Assembly (NCBI RefSeq): GCF_036250695.1
Contig: NZ_CP109427.1
Location: 7,316,001-7,380,000 of the forward strand
Direction of reading: 5' to 3'
Origin: Streptomyces sp. NBC_01497
GTDB taxonomy: Bacteria; Actinomycetota; Actinomycetes; Streptomycetales; Streptomycetaceae
DNA: 64,000 nt
Each line of letters begins with the position of its first letter. Within the stretch, counting starts at the first letter, position 1. Positions 1-9,030 of this stretch are shown here, piece after piece. The notes beneath the pieces were generated by a model that was not told where the DNA came from, did not search any database, and worked only from the letters and a program-made list of their open reading frames with translations. A program made the translations under genes and the position numbers.

Positions 1-412
1 CGCGTATCCGCGTGATCAGTGCGGCGTCGGCTGCCGCGAGGAGCGGTACCACCACGGCGGCGGGGCCCTCGGGCTCCGCGACCTCCCGCCCGGCGGCCTT
101 GGCCAGCTCATGGCGCTCGTCGCGCAGTGCGGCCGCCCGTGCCACCGCACCGCCGACCGTCGGGTACTCCTGGTCGTCGCCGTCCAGGTAGGCGGCCGCG
201 GCCTCCAGTCCCGGCAGTTCGGACCGGGTGATGCTCGCGAGTTCGTCGGCCAGCGCGCGGACCGCGGGGCCGGGCGTGCCGGGCACGGCCAGGACCAGCG
301 TGGGCGCGCCCTGGGGAGCGGCCACGGTGTCCGGGCGTCGGTGGCGCCCCGACTGACGGGGGCGCGGCATTCGTACGGGCAGGCCGGGTGCGGGCCCAGT
401 GGGGGTGCTCAT
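1..412 (-). CDS. CbiX/SirB-like (sirohydrochlorin chelatase family) protein, 5' part only
   Basis: The ATG is at 412-410 and the frame stays open to the left edge, giving the first 137 residues. A basic, proline-rich leader of about 35 residues precedes the stretch TLVLAVPGTPGPA, which has the beta-strand-then-loop form of CbiX/SirB domains, although the metal-binding His usual after LAV is replaced by Pro. The visible part resembles the Streptomyces proteins annotated as CbiX/SirB N-terminal domain proteins. With the His absent, chelatase activity is doubtful, so the family is fairly sure and the function is not. It is transcribed away from the kinase gene at 593-1609 after a gap of 180 bases. 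Confidence 0.6.
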   Translation of the reverse strand, partial: MSTPTGPAPGLPVRMPRPRQSGRHRRPDTVAAPQGAPTLVLAVPGTPGPAVRALADELASITRSELPGLEAAAAYLDGDDQEYPTVGGAVARAAALRDERHELAKAAGREVAEPEGPAAVVVPLLAAADAALITRIR

Positions 413-592
413 GGCGCCGAATGCTACTGGTTTTGCCGGTGCGACTGTTCGGGGAGGGGCGGTATCCGAGCGAGCCGTCCGTATTTGTCGTTTAGGTGGC
501 TTTCCGGTTATGCGCCCGGCGGTATCCCCGCACGCGGGGGGCGCCGTGCACGCCCCCGGTGGCGCGCCGCGGCGTACGCCGCAGCCCGGGCG

Positions 593-1609
593 TCAGGGGT
601 GCGTTACGGACAACAGGCGCGGATCGAGCGGCAGAAGCGGCGCCCCGGCGGCCAGCGCGGCGGCCAGAGTCAGAGCCCCCGCGAGCGGGTCGCCCGCCGC
701 GTCCGCGAGCGAAGCGTGCGGCAGGCGTGCCGCCAACCGGGCCCGTACGGGGGCCAGGAGCGGTGCGCCGATGCCGAACAGGCCACCGGTGAGCGCGACA
801 CGGCAGGCGCCGGAGGCCGGGCAGACCGCCGCGGCACAGTCCACGATGTGCCCGGCCGCCTCAGCGAGGATGCCGTCAGCCACCGGGTCGTCCCCGGCGC
901 AGGCCGCCACCTCGGGAGCGAACGAGGCCAGCACGGCCGCCCGGTCCGTGCGCGGGTAGAGCAGCCCCGGCAGTTCGGGCGCGGGTCCAAGGACCGCCTC
1001 GGCGCGGGCCAGCAGCGCGGGGGAGCCGCCGCGCCTGCCGTCGTACGCGCGCATCGCCGCGTCCAGGCCGGCGCGGCCGATCCAGGCGCCGCCCCCGCTG
1101 TCGCCGAGGAGATGGCCCCAGCCGTCGGCCCTGCGCCACCGCACCAGGTCCGTGCCGAGGGCGATCATGCCGGTGCCGGCCGCGACGACGGCACCGGGAC
1201 GCCGGCCGAGCGCACCCGCGTACGCGGTGACCGCGTCGGCAGCCAGAACGAGCCGGGGGACCCCCAGGGCGTCGAGGAGCGCACCGGGCAGCCGGGCCCG
1301 CAGGTCGTCGCCGAGCGTCGCCATCCCGGCCGCGCCGACGGCCACAGCCGCGAGCCGCCCGACCCGCTGCCCGCCGGCCGCCGAGGAGGGGGACGCCGCG
1401 TCCGCGTCCGCCAGCAGCTTCCGCGCGGCCGGGACCACCTGTTCGAGCAGGTGCTCCGCGTCGATGCCGCCGGCCCCCGTACGCACCGGCTCGGCCGTGG
1501 TGACGACGCCGGCCGTCCGTACGGCCGTCTCACCCGGCCCGCCCCGCGCGAGACCCAGCGCGATCCTGAGCCCCGATCCGCCGGAGTCGACGCCCAGCAC
1601 GCGGTTCAC
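593..1609 (-). CDS. BadF/BadG-type ATPase, probable N-acetylglucosamine kinase
   Basis: This 338-residue protein starts at GTG 1609 with VNRVLGVDSGGSG, the phosphate-1 loop of the ASKHA fold, and has a second nucleotide-binding region around VVAAGTGMIAL and GDSGGGAWIG. The length fits bacterial NagK-like kinases, which phosphorylate free GlcNAc in the cytoplasm. Longer in-frame starts exist, but the sequence upstream of 1609 is recognisably the 3' end of a decayed uracil-DNA glycosylase gene. The GTG overlaps that gene's TGA in a GTGA tetranucleotide, so translation may once have been coupled to it. The sugar substrate is inferred from family only. Confidence 0.75.
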   Translation of the reverse strand: MNRVLGVDSGGSGLRIALGLARGGPGETAVRTAGVVTTAEPVRTGAGGIDAEHLLEQVVPAARKLLADADAASPSSAAGGQRVGRLAAVAVGAAGMATLGDDLRARLPGALLDALGVPRLVLAADAVTAYAGALGRRPGAVVAAGTGMIALGTDLVRWRRADGWGHLLGDSGGGAWIGRAGLDAAMRAYDGRRGGSPALLARAEAVLGPAPELPGLLYPRTDRAAVLASFAPEVAACAGDDPVADGILAEAAGHIVDCAAAVCPASGACRVALTGGLFGIGAPLLAPVRARLAARLPHASLADAAGDPLAGALTLAAALAAGAPLLPLDPRLLSVTHP

Positions 1610-2110
1610 GGCCGCCGCCGGTCCACGGGCTGCGCGCCCTGGAGGAGATCGTTGGCGCGGATGAACGGCCGTGAGCCGAGGAAGCCGCCGTCGGCCGACA
1701 TCGGGGACGGGTGAAGCGACTCGATCGCCGGGCGGTCGCCGAGCGGTGGACGCGAACTGCGGGCGTCGCGGCCCCCGAGGATCGACACCCATGGCTTCCC
1801 GCACACGGCCGGCTTCCCGCGCGCAGCGAGGGCGCGGACGGCCTGCCCGGTGACCTCCTGCCGGCCCCTGCCCCGGTGCGCGGCGGTCCTGCGCGGCGCG
1901 GTCGTCAACGCCTTGTTGAGGAGCAGGACGCCGTGCCGGGTCCAGGGCGTGAGGTCACCGGTGGACGGCCTCGGCAGAACCAGATCGCTGCCCGGCTCCC
2001 CGTGGATGCTCTCCGGGCGGCCGGGCAGCGGGCGCACGTCGGGCGCGACGGAGAAACCGACCCCCACGGCGTGTGCGGGAGTTCCGGGACGCAGGTATGC
2101 GGGGCGAGAG
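1606..2110 (-). pseudogene. Decayed second copy of uracil-DNA glycosylase
   Basis: The minus-strand translation matches the C-terminal two thirds of family 1 UDG: FSVAPDVRPLPG, then STGDLTPWT, GVLLLNKALTTAPR, IESLHPSPMSADGG and the tail RANDLLQGAQPV. The N-terminal third, including the water-activating GQDPYP motif, is not recognisable; its place reads AYLRPGTPAHAVG. There is also a short internal duplication (KPAVCGKPWVSIL). It lies head-to-head with the intact ung at 2319-2996 and is clearly diverged from it, so it is an old paralogue or acquired copy rather than a recent duplication. Its stop overlaps the start of the downstream kinase gene. Confidence 0.75.
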
Positions 2111-2267
2111 GATGTCCTGGCGTGACGACGGCGAGTGAACGGACTGATCACTGGACGCACCGGACTCCTCCCGTCCCTCCTGAGCCGCCGCGCGCTCTGC
2201 TCGCGGCTTGATGATCTCGACGACGACGAAGGGTAGCGCCTTCGAGGTCGCCCCGTCCGGGAGGGCA

Positions 2268-2303
2268 ACTGCTCCACCCGGCCCGACTGCTCCACCCGGC
2301 CCA
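2268..2303 (+). repeat. Two-copy 18-bp tandem repeat ahead of ung
   Basis: ACTGCTCCACCCGGCCCG at 2268-2285 is followed directly by ACTGCTCCACCCGGCCCA at 2286-2303, 17 of 18 bases identical. It sits 15 bases ahead of the ung start, in the gap between the two ung copies, and may affect ung expression. Confidence 0.7.
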
Positions 2304-2318
2304 GTAGAGTGATCGGCC

Positions 2319-2996
2319 GTGGCACCACGACCTTTGCACGAGCTTGTTGAACCCGGGTGGGCGAAGGCCCTCGAACCTGTCGCCGAACGGGTCGGCGCCA
2401 TGGGGGACTTCCTCCGGGCCGAGATCGCGGCCGGCCGGACGTACCTTCCGGCCGGGCCGAACGTCCTGCGCGCGTTCCAGCAGCCCTTCGAGGATGTCCG
2501 GGTCCTGATCGTCGGACAGGACCCGTATCCCACCCCGGGGATGCCCATCGGACTCAGCTTCGCCGTGGCTCCCGACGTACGCAACGTCCCTGGCAGCCTG
2601 GAGAACATCTTCCTGGAGATGCATCACGACGTCGGTACGCCACGACCCTCCAACGGTGATCTGACGCCCTGGACACAACAAGGCGTTCTCCTTTTGAACA
2701 GGGTCCTGACGACGGCGCCCCGCCAACCGGGATCACACCGCGGCAAGGGATGGGAAACGGTGACGGAGCAGGCGATCCGCGCCCTCGTGGCCCGGGAGAA
2801 GCCACTCGTGTCGATCCTCTGGGGAAACGACGCCCGCAGCCTGCGACCGCACCTCGGCCGCTGCCCGGTCATCGAGTCCGCCCACCCGTCGCCCCGGTCG
2901 GCGGACCGCGGGTTCTTCGGCTCACGGCCCTTCAGCAGGGCCAACGACCTGCTCACACAGCAAGGGGCCCAGCCGGTCGACTGGCAACTCCCGTAA
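2319..2996 (+). CDS. ung: Uracil-DNA glycosylase, family 1
   Basis: An intact 225-residue UDG that removes uracil from DNA as the first step of base excision repair. The catalytic motif GQDPYP is at residues 66-71 (Asp68 activates water), LLLN is in the uracil pocket region, and HPSP at 189-192 supplies the minor-groove loop and His. The usual Leu after HPSP is Arg here (HPSPRS), which changes the DNA-intercalating position. The tail [12 protein letters not shown] is standard and the length is normal. The start is GTG with a weak ribosome-binding site. The neighbouring minus-strand region is a decayed homologue. Confidence 0.95.
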   Translation: MAPRPLHELVEPGWAKALEPVAERVGAMGDFLRAEIAAGRTYLPAGPNVLRAFQQPFEDVRVLIVGQDPYPTPGMPIGLSFAVAPDVRNVPGSLENIFLEMHHDVGTPRPSNGDLTPWTQQGVLLLNRVLTTAPRQPGSHRGKGWETVTEQAIRALVAREKPLVSILWGNDARSLRPHLGRCPVIESAHPSPRSADRGFFGSRPFSRANDLLTQQGAQPVDWQLP

Positions 2997-3220
2997 CAGA
3001 CACGCATTCTGCCCGCCCGGACGCGCCCGTGGGGGCGGAGGCCTCGACGTCGGCTCCGGCCTCTTCAACCTGTTCTCGATGACCCACCATGTCGAGTGCG
3101 TCGCGATCCTTGAACCTGTCGCAAAGGGCCGCTGACCTGCGGCTTTGATGGGTGTGCGTGATGTGCGCTATGTGCGTTACAGGCGATATCTTGAGCTGAA
3201 ATGACGCTCTCGGAGGTATC
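2997..3220. other. Gap between ung and IS debris
   Basis: No gene is supported. A short plus-strand open stretch ending near 3130 (SGLFNLFSMTHHVECVAILE) looks protein-like but could not be assigned. The first insertion-sequence debris follows. Confidence 0.5.
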
Positions 3221-3596
3221 TTGACGCTCGTCCGGATGGGCCGTCAGGGGCATTGCAGTGCTGGTCGGCACCTGTGGAACGAGAGCGCGGCGGCCGAACT
3301 CTTCGGAGAGTTCCAGGACGTCTGGGGGAAGAAGTACCCGGCGATCATCCGGCTCTGGGAGAGCGCCTGGGCCGAGTCCCTTACCTTCCTCTCCTTCGAC
3401 GTTGAGATCCGCACGGCCGTCAGCTCGACGAACGCCATCGAGTCCGTCCACGCCCGGATACGCAAGGCGGTCCGGGCCCGCGGGCACTTCCCCACTGAGG
3501 CCGCCGCACTGAAGTGCGTCTACCTTGCACTGATGAGCCTCGCCCCGACCGGCAAGGGCCGCAAACGCTGGACGATTCGCTGGAAGGCGCCACTTA
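3221..3596 (+). pseudogene. IS256-family transposase remnant, both ends missing
   Basis: The region from about 3272 translates as the C-terminal part of an IS256-type (Transposase_mut) enzyme: EFQDVWGKKYPAIIRLW, then STNAIESVHARIRKAVRARG and LMSLAPTGKGRKRWTIRWK. The TTNAIES-like segment carries the last acidic residue of the DDE triad. The N-terminal 250-300 residues are absent, and the C-terminal tail is cut off by the IS5 element at 3597, where the frame reads into foreign sequence and stops at 3616. It cannot be active. Confidence 0.8.
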
Positions 3597-4460
3597 GACC
3601 GTGTCCTAGGTGGTGAGGCGGGCGAGTCGCTTGTAGCAGCAGAGGGCGGCGGCGAGTCCGAGGAAGGCCAGGTAGTTGCGGGGGTGGCGTTCGTATCGGT
3701 GGTTGAGGCGGCGGTAGCCGGTCAGCCGTGACATCGTCCGCTCGATGACCCAACGTCGACGCCCTAACCGTTCGCTGGACTCGACTCCCTTGCGGGCGAT
3801 GCGTACGCCGATGTGCTTGCCCCATAGCCATTTCCGCAGGTGAGGGACGTCACATGCGCTGTCTGCATGCAGGCGTTGGGCTTGAAGTAGCGGCCGCGGT
3901 GAGGGTCGTGTCTCGTTTGGCGACTCTGAACCATGGGCTTCAGCGCGAGGCTGTCGTGGGTGTTCGCTGCGGAGACGCCGACAAGGAGGGGCAGCCCGTT
4001 CGCGTCCGACAAGACGTGCATCTTGGAACCCGACTTGCCCCGGTCCACGGGGTTCGGACCTGTGAGTTCGCCCCTTTATTAGCCCTCACGTGCGCGGAGT
4101 CGAGCACCGCCCGGGACAGGTCGAGCAGGCCGGCGTTGTCCAGGCGGTGCAGGATCTCCTCGTGGAGCCGGCCCCAGACACCGGCCCTCGACCAGATCAA
4201 GAACCTGCGGTGGGCCGTCGACTTCGATATCCCGAAGCATGGCGGCAAGGCCCGCCAGGCACAGCCGCTGACCAGGACGTAGATGTTCGCCGCGAACAGC
4301 GTCTCATCAGGCGTGTCCTGCGTCCCGCCGCCCTGCGGCCGCACCTTCGACGGCGGGATCAACGGCTCCGCGATCTCCCACAGACCGTCCGGAACAATCC
4401 AACTCCACGTACCTCGCCCCATGTTCAGCTCAACGAGACGCTTCCACATAGGACACGGTC
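3597..4460. mobile_element. IS5-family insertion sequence with 12-bp terminal inverted repeats
   Basis: GACCGTGTCCTA at 3597-3608 is matched by TAGGACACGGTC at 4449-4460, a perfect 12-bp terminal inverted repeat enclosing an 864-bp element with one IS5-type transposase on the minus strand. The left flank is TTA and the right flank TTG, so a target duplication is uncertain. It lies inside the IS256 remnant on its left and next to an IS481 remnant on its right, which makes it the youngest of the three. Confidence 0.85.
3606..4449 (-). pseudogene. IS5-family transposase, broken by a second frameshift
   Basis: The first frame starts at ATG 4449 (MWKRLVELNMGRG) and carries the DUF4096-like N-terminus. 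Near AAAGGGG (about 4070) the reading passes by a -1 shift into the frame VDRGKSGSKMHVLSDANG, as in two-frame IS5 elements that use programmed slippage. A further shift near 3875, where one base seems lost between GRYFKP and LHADSACDV, moves the C-terminal third (RRRWVIERTMS, GYRRLNHRYERH) to a third frame ending at TAG 3606. The first shift is probably natural. The second looks like inactivation. Confidence 0.75.
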
Positions 4461-4464
4461 TTGG

Positions 4465-4660
4465 CAGTCCCAGACGACGGCGTCGTCACCTTCCTCGACG
4501 AATGGGCTGACGAATGGGCCTACGCCTCCTACCGCCCTGGGACCGAACGACGCCAAACCCTCCCCCGGCCGGCTGCACACCTACGATAAACAGCTCGGAC
4601 ACACCGCGCTGGAGGGCCGACCACCGCCAGCCGCGTCCCCAACGTCCCGTGGGTTCGGCA
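4465..4660 (+). pseudogene. IS481-family transposase C-terminal remnant
   Basis: Plus-strand frames here give FLDEWADEWAYASYRPGTER, then GRLHTYDKQLGHTALEGRPP and, in another frame, ASRVPNVPWV. These match the conserved end of IS481 transposases (DEWAYA..., WLHxYN..HTALxGxPPASRVPN). At least one frameshift is present and everything upstream has been lost next to the IS5 element. Confidence 0.6.
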
Positions 4661-4694
4661 GCTGTCTTGAACATCTCGCCGGGGCGGGGCCACA

Positions 4695-4910
4695 GTGCCG
4701 ATCGGCCTGATCGAGCAGGTGGTCACCGCAGCTCTGATCGTCGTGCTGTTCGACAGTGGGCTGGGCACGGGGTGGCGTCGTTTCCACGAGGCAGCCGTAC
4801 CTTTCGTCGCTCTCAGTGGGATGATCGCGACTACCGGTGCGGTGATGCTCATGGCTCACTATGACTGTGGCCTGTCGTGGCGCACCCCGCTGCCGTTGGA
4901 TCGATCCTGA
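4695..4910 (+). pseudogene. Fragment of a CPA1-type cation/proton antiporter
   Basis: The 71-residue frame contains GLIEQVVTAALIVVLFDSGL followed by GTGWRRF and two hydrophobic segments. This resembles an early transmembrane region of NhaP/potassium-proton antiporters, where LFDGGL is typical. A complete antiporter has 400-600 residues; here the first segments and all later ones are missing and the frame stops at 4910. The start is GTG without a convincing ribosome-binding site. It is best read as a relic flanking the IS cluster. Confidence 0.5.
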
Positions 4911-5059
4911 CCCGGCTCCAGGTTCCAGACGGGGATGCGCATGGCCACGGAACCGGGTAGGCACACGCCCGGGCTCCGCGGCCGTGGCGCTCGGACTCGG
5001 ACCAGCAGGCGGCGGTCGCATGCGCGGGAGGCGGGACAGTGGAACGCCTCTGGACGGGA

Positions 5060-5299
5060 CTACTTGTCCGTGGCGGTGTCCTTCTCGGCCTGGGCGGCCG
5101 CGGACTCCGCCGCGTCCAGCTTCTTCTCCATCTCGGCCGCGCTACCACTGCCGGCAGACGACGAAGCGGTCGGTGACGCCTTGGTCCCACTCGTGGATTC
5201 GTGTCCTGAGCAGCCTGCGGTCAGCCCTGCGAGCAGGGCGAGTGCCGGTACGGCCGAGAACAGGGCGAGGCGCCGTCGGCGCGGGCCGCCGGGCAGCAT
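5060..5299 (-). CDS. Small lipoprotein, 79 residues
   Basis: The ATG at 5299 gives a basic start (MLPGGPRRRRLALF), a hydrophobic stretch and a lipobox LTAGCSG with the Cys near residue 30, followed by a Ser/Thr/Gly-rich linker and a charged helix (EMEKKLDAAESAAAQAEKD). It is predicted to be anchored to the outer face of the membrane. Its start overlaps the stop of the upstream secreted-protein gene by one base (TGATG), so the two are probably translated together. No enzymatic family is recognisable. Confidence 0.75.
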   Translation of the reverse strand: MLPGGPRRRRLALFSAVPALALLAGLTAGCSGHESTSGTKASPTASSSAGSGSAAEMEKKLDAAESAAAQAEKDTATDK

Positions 5300-5754
5300 C
5301 AGCTGCTCGTGTCGCTGCTGCCGGACGGGCTGGGACTCCCGTCCTTGGTGTTCTTCTTGCCGTTGTCGTGGGCCCCGCACCACGTCTTGACGTCCTTCAG
5401 GTCGTCCTGGCGCTGCTTGACGGTGGCGAGGAGGGATGTGCGGGTCGTGAGCCGGTGGCCGAGGTAAGTCGCGATCGCGGTGTCGCCCTGAGACTTCGCG
5501 TTGTCCACCCGCTTGTCCAGGCGCTGCACCGATCCGGCGACCTCGGGGCCCCCGTCCAGGCGCTTGAGCGCACGGTCCAGCCGCTTGTCGACCTTCGGCA
5601 GGCGCTTGCAGATCTGCCGATCCCCATCGCTCTTGGGAGCGTGTCCTGACGCAGGGGCAGCCGCGAGAGCGGTGGTGGTTGAGCCGGCCAGCAGGGCGGC
5701 CGCTGCCAGGCCGACGATGGCAGCCCGCTTGCGGTGTGCGGTGATGGGGAGCAT
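5299..5754 (-). CDS. Secreted helical protein of unknown function
   Basis: This 151-residue protein starts at ATG 5754 with a signal peptide (MLPITAHRKRAAIVGLAAAALLAGS, cleaved after ALAAAPA or nearby). The mature part is rich in charged helices with one Cys near residue 49 (QICKRLPKVDKRLDRAL) and one near the end (VKTWCGAH), which could form a disulfide. The tail is Ser/Pro-rich. It resembles small secreted proteins common in Streptomyces with no assigned role. It forms a two-gene unit with the lipoprotein downstream, and the kinase operon ends just before it on the same strand. Confidence 0.75.
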   Translation of the reverse strand: MLPITAHRKRAAIVGLAAAALLAGSTTTALAAAPASGHAPKSDGDRQICKRLPKVDKRLDRALKRLDGGPEVAGSVQRLDKRVDNAKSQGDTAIATYLGHRLTTRTSLLATVKQRQDDLKDVKTWCGAHDNGKKNTKDGSPSPSGSSDTSS

Positions 5755-5809
5755 GGATGCCTCCGGGCGCAGGGTGCGGCCTCCGCAGGCGCGGTGACCG
5801 ATCAGGAGG

Positions 5810-7330
5810 CTAGAGGCGCTTCTTGGGAAAATCCTGTGACGGTGAGGACGGCGGTTTCGCACGCGGGCCACGAGGCGGCACGGACGGCCGTTCCGGGTCG
5901 GCTCTCAACCAGTTGAACCGCGCCGGGGCCGAGGAGATGCCCTGGCTCGTCGGAAGGCGGACGGTGACGCGGCAGCCATGCCCGCCGGGCCGTTCACCGG
6001 CCTCCGCCGTTCCGCGATGCAGTGCCGCCTGCTGGGCCACGAGCGTCAGCCCGAGGCCACTGCCCGAACTGCCGGGGCCCCGCCTGAATCGAGCGAACAT
6101 CTCCTCGCGTACCCCGCTGGGTATTCCCGGACCGCGGTCGTCCACGGTAAGGATCAGCTCGTCGGTGTTCCGTTCGAGGACGACGTCCACCTCGACGGCG
6201 CCCGCGGGATCGCAGCCGTGGATCAATGCGTTGGCCAACAGGTTGTCCAGCATGAGCCGCAGGCCCGGCTCCCAGGCGTTCATGACGGTATCCGTGCCGG
6301 TCCGTAGACGCACGACGGCCTCGGGGGCTCGCCTGCGGGCCTCGGCGACGGCAGACTCGGCGATCTCCGCAACGTCTGTGTCATGGAAGGCGTTCGACTC
6401 CACCAGATCGGCGCGGCCCAGTGCCCGCAACTCGTCCAACAGGTTCCGCAACCGAGCATGTTCGGCGCGTAGCTCTCCGACGATCTCCGCGCGGTCCTGC
6501 GCGGGCAGGTCGGAATGGGCTTCGATGATGTCGAGATTGGTTCCCATCGACATCAGCGGTGTCCGCATCTCGTGGGACGCGGCGGAGGAGAACGAGCGGG
6601 CCGTGTCCAGGGCCTGGGCGATGCGCGCGGCCTGCTCGTCATAACGGTCCAGCACTGTAGCCATGGTGTCCGCCAGGTCGTCCACCTCACTGGTACCGGT
6701 CGGACGATGCTGGAACCGCACCGAGCTCGTCCGCGGATCGAGCCCGTTGGTGGCCTGTTGGAGTCTTCGCAGGGGGCGCGTCGCGCCGGTGGCGATCCCC
6801 CAGCCGACAGCACCGCCAAGAGGCGCGGCCACAAGTGCCGCCATGGCTACGCGCCGACGTACGAGACCCAGTTGAGTGCGAGCCGCGGTGTCGGGGGAGA
6901 ACACCCACAGCGTGCCGGTGACCGAGGCTCTGCCCATGGTGAGGGACCGGGAGAGTACTCGCCACTGCCGCCCCCGGTCGCGGACGGTGACAGGCTGCCG
7001 GGCCTTCGCGGGCAGCCGCACGTCAGGGCCCGGCTGGGGGCCACCCGCGAACGTACCGTCCGGTCCGGTGACCCTGACCCCCACATCGAGCGCGTCAGCG
7101 TACAGCCGACGAGCCCGCGCCTGCTCGACAGTGTCGGGACGGTCGGCCGCGGCGGCCTTCAGTACGGTACTGGCCTCGGGGACCACGGCAGCGACTCGGT
7201 CCCGCAGGTGCTGGTCCTGTTCCCGGGACAGGTCTCGCGACACGAACTGCAGCACCAGCCAACCTGAAGCGAGGACGAGCAAGGGCAGTGTGAGGCCGAC
7301 CGCGAGACCCAGACGGGTGGACAGCCTCAC
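5810..7330 (-). CDS. Sensor histidine kinase of a two-component system
   Basis: This 506-residue membrane kinase has TM1 at about residues 7-29, an extracytoplasmic sensor of about 130 residues, TM2 at about 160-182, HAMP to about 235, then the phospho-acceptor His253 in SHEMRTPL. The ATPase domain has N-box NLLANALIHG, DDRGPGIP and GSGLGLTL. It phosphorylates the response regulator encoded just upstream; the GTG start overlaps that gene's stop as GTGA. A Pro/Arg-rich tail of about 40 residues follows the catalytic domain. The sensor has no recognisable ligand-binding family, so the signal is unknown. Confidence 0.9.
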   Translation of the reverse strand: MRLSTRLGLAVGLTLPLLVLASGWLVLQFVSRDLSREQDQHLRDRVAAVVPEASTVLKAAAADRPDTVEQARARRLYADALDVGVRVTGPDGTFAGGPQPGPDVRLPAKARQPVTVRDRGRQWRVLSRSLTMGRASVTGTLWVFSPDTAARTQLGLVRRRVAMAALVAAPLGGAVGWGIATGATRPLRRLQQATNGLDPRTSSVRFQHRPTGTSEVDDLADTMATVLDRYDEQAARIAQALDTARSFSSAASHEMRTPLMSMGTNLDIIEAHSDLPAQDRAEIVGELRAEHARLRNLLDELRALGRADLVESNAFHDTDVAEIAESAVAEARRRAPEAVVRLRTGTDTVMNAWEPGLRLMLDNLLANALIHGCDPAGAVEVDVVLERNTDELILTVDDRGPGIPSGVREEMFARFRRGPGSSGSGLGLTLVAQQAALHRGTAEAGERPGGHGCRVTVRLPTSQGISSAPARFNWLRADPERPSVPPRGPRAKPPSSPSQDFPKKRL

Positions 7331-8034
7331 GACACACCGCCGTCCTGCTCCCGCAGGACGAATCCGACCCCACGCACAGTGTGCAGCAGTCTGGGACGGC
7401 CTTCCGACTCCAGCTTGCGCCGCAGATAACTGACGAACGTGTCGACAGCGTCGCTGCGCACTTCGGCGTCGTATCCCCAGACGCGTTCCAGCAACTGGCC
7501 GCGAGTGAGGACCAGACCAGCGTTGCGCGCAAGGCACACAAGCAGTTCGAACTCGCGCCGGGTCAGGTCGAGGGTGTGGCCATCGCGCCGCACGGTGTGC
7601 GCCGCCGGGTCGAGCACGAGATCCGCGACCCGTACGATCTCCTGGTCCGAGGGCGGTCTGCGGCGCAGCAGGGCGCGAAGTCGCAGTACCAGTTCCTGCA
7701 GGGCGAACGGCTTCACCAGGTAGTCGTCCCCGCCGGCCTGAAGACCGGCGATCCGGTCGGCCGCCTCGTCCAGCGCCGAGAGCATCAGAACCGGCAGTTC
7801 GACCCCGTCTGCCCGGAGCACGGCACACACCTCGATGCCGGAGAGACCGGGCATGGAGACGTCCAGCACGAGGACGTCTGGCGGTGCGGCCCTGATCACG
7901 GCGAGGGCGGCTTCGCCGTCGGGTGCGGTCCGCGTGCGGAAACCGTTGAGTCGCAGCCCGCGCTCCAGGGACCTGCGAGTCGCCGGGTCGTCGTCGACCA
8001 CCAATACACCGCCGGAGGCCCCTTGGCGATCCAT
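7327..8034 (-). CDS. OmpR/PhoB-type response regulator
   Basis: A 235-residue regulator with a receiver domain (DDD at 14-16, phosphorylation site Asp58 in VLVLDVSMPG, Lys in DYLVKPF) and a C-terminal winged helix (LTRREFELLVCLARN, VDTFVSYLRRKLE, LLHTVRGVGFVL). ATG 8034 is chosen because GGAG lies a few bases upstream; ATG 8097 in frame is possible but adds a non-conserved leader. It is the first gene of the pair and is translationally coupled to the kinase. Which gene it controls is not evident; the two exported-protein genes downstream are candidates. Confidence 0.9.
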   Translation of the reverse strand: MDRQGASGGVLVVDDDPATRRSLERGLRLNGFRTRTAPDGEAALAVIRAAPPDVLVLDVSMPGLSGIEVCAVLRADGVELPVLMLSALDEAADRIAGLQAGGDDYLVKPFALQELVLRLRALLRRRPPSDQEIVRVADLVLDPAAHTVRRDGHTLDLTRREFELLVCLARNAGLVLTRGQLLERVWGYDAEVRSDAVDTFVSYLRRKLESEGRPRLLHTVRGVGFVLREQDGGVS

Positions 8035-8668
8035 CCGTTCTCTCCGATCTGGCGGCCGTCCAGCGGCAGCCGACTTCGGACCGTATACCTCGTCCATGTG
8101 AGACCAGGCTTCGCCGATCACCGCCCCGACACCGCCGAGTATCTGCCCCCACCATGTCGAAGGCTCGCCGCAGTCACGGCAGTCTCCGGGCCGATGCACG
8201 GGATGCCCGACGTCGTCGGCCTTCACGAGACACCCGCACCTCCTGGACAGGCCACGGCCACGGTGGGCACACTCGTGGACGGTGGGGGCCATCGGCTACG
8301 TCGCAATTCCGGCATCATCAGTGACGGTCAGCCCGGCTGGTGGGCGTCTCGCCTGCCGTCGCCCGCCTTCCGCACGCGTTCTCGGTATCCGACAGTCCAT
8401 TACCACCACGACTACAGGCCATCGCGAGGTTTCCACCAGGCCTTCGTGCCACGCCCGGATTCTTCGGAGTCTGCCTCTGCGGGCGTCCAGGCAACCCCGA
8501 CCACGACGAGTTCGCATGGATCCTTGCCGGAAGATTCGGCCCGCCGATGTCACGTGCCTCCCGCCGCACCGCAGAGCCTCGACTGAAAGCCATCCACCGG
8601 ACGCGGTCTTGTCCATAGACCACGGAGCACTGGACAGCTACCTGCGGTTTCCACACCAGGCGTGGGCC
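8035..8668. other. 630-base gap with no supported gene
   Basis: It contains the promoter region of the two-component operon. Open stretches on both strands lack recognisable protein features. No strong hairpin was seen. Confidence 0.5.
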
Positions 8669-9030
8669 TCAGGCGGTGGCGAGGCAGCGGACCCGTTCGA
8701 TCATGGCGTTCAGCACGGTTTCAAGCGAAACTTTGTCACGGCGGGCCTGATCCATGATCAAACCACCTTGCACGGCCGTGAGTAGGGCGAGGGCAAAGTA
8801 TGCGGGGTCGGCGTCCGCCGTCAATTCACCCCGGTCCTGCATGACCTGCAGCCCTACGTGCAGGCCGTCCTCCCACGCGCCGTAAGCTGCGGCGAGTCGG
8901 GCGTGGGCCTGCAGGTCGCGATCGGACAGCTCTGCGGACAACGCCCCGATCGGACAGCCGCCCTGGCACCCGACGGCCCGCTGGGCAGCGATGATGGCAT
9001 CGCGCCAGGCTTCGAGTGCCCGCAGGGCGC
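8669..9030 (-). pseudogene. TetR-family regulator, C-terminal part only
   Basis: The minus-strand frame reads YRALRALEAWRDAIIAAQ, GCQGGCPIGALSAELSDRD and ends TVLNAMIERVRCLATA, matching the ligand-binding C-terminus of TetR regulators of the QGGCPIGSLA type. The N-terminal helix-turn-helix (about 70 residues) is missing: homology stops near 9016-9030, where plus-strand dehydrogenase homology begins. It therefore lacks DNA-binding capacity. The truncation point coincides with that of the neighbouring SDR gene. Confidence 0.75.

Noticed and set aside
1606..2328. Whole 240-codon minus-strand frame as an intact uracil-DNA glycosylase
   Set aside because: The first 75 codons are not homologous and the catalytic GQDPYP motif is missing, so only the 3' part is listed, as a pseudogene.
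8282..8785. Open frame of about 167 codons on the plus strand
   Set aside because: Its second half is antisense to the TetR remnant and the first half resembles no protein.
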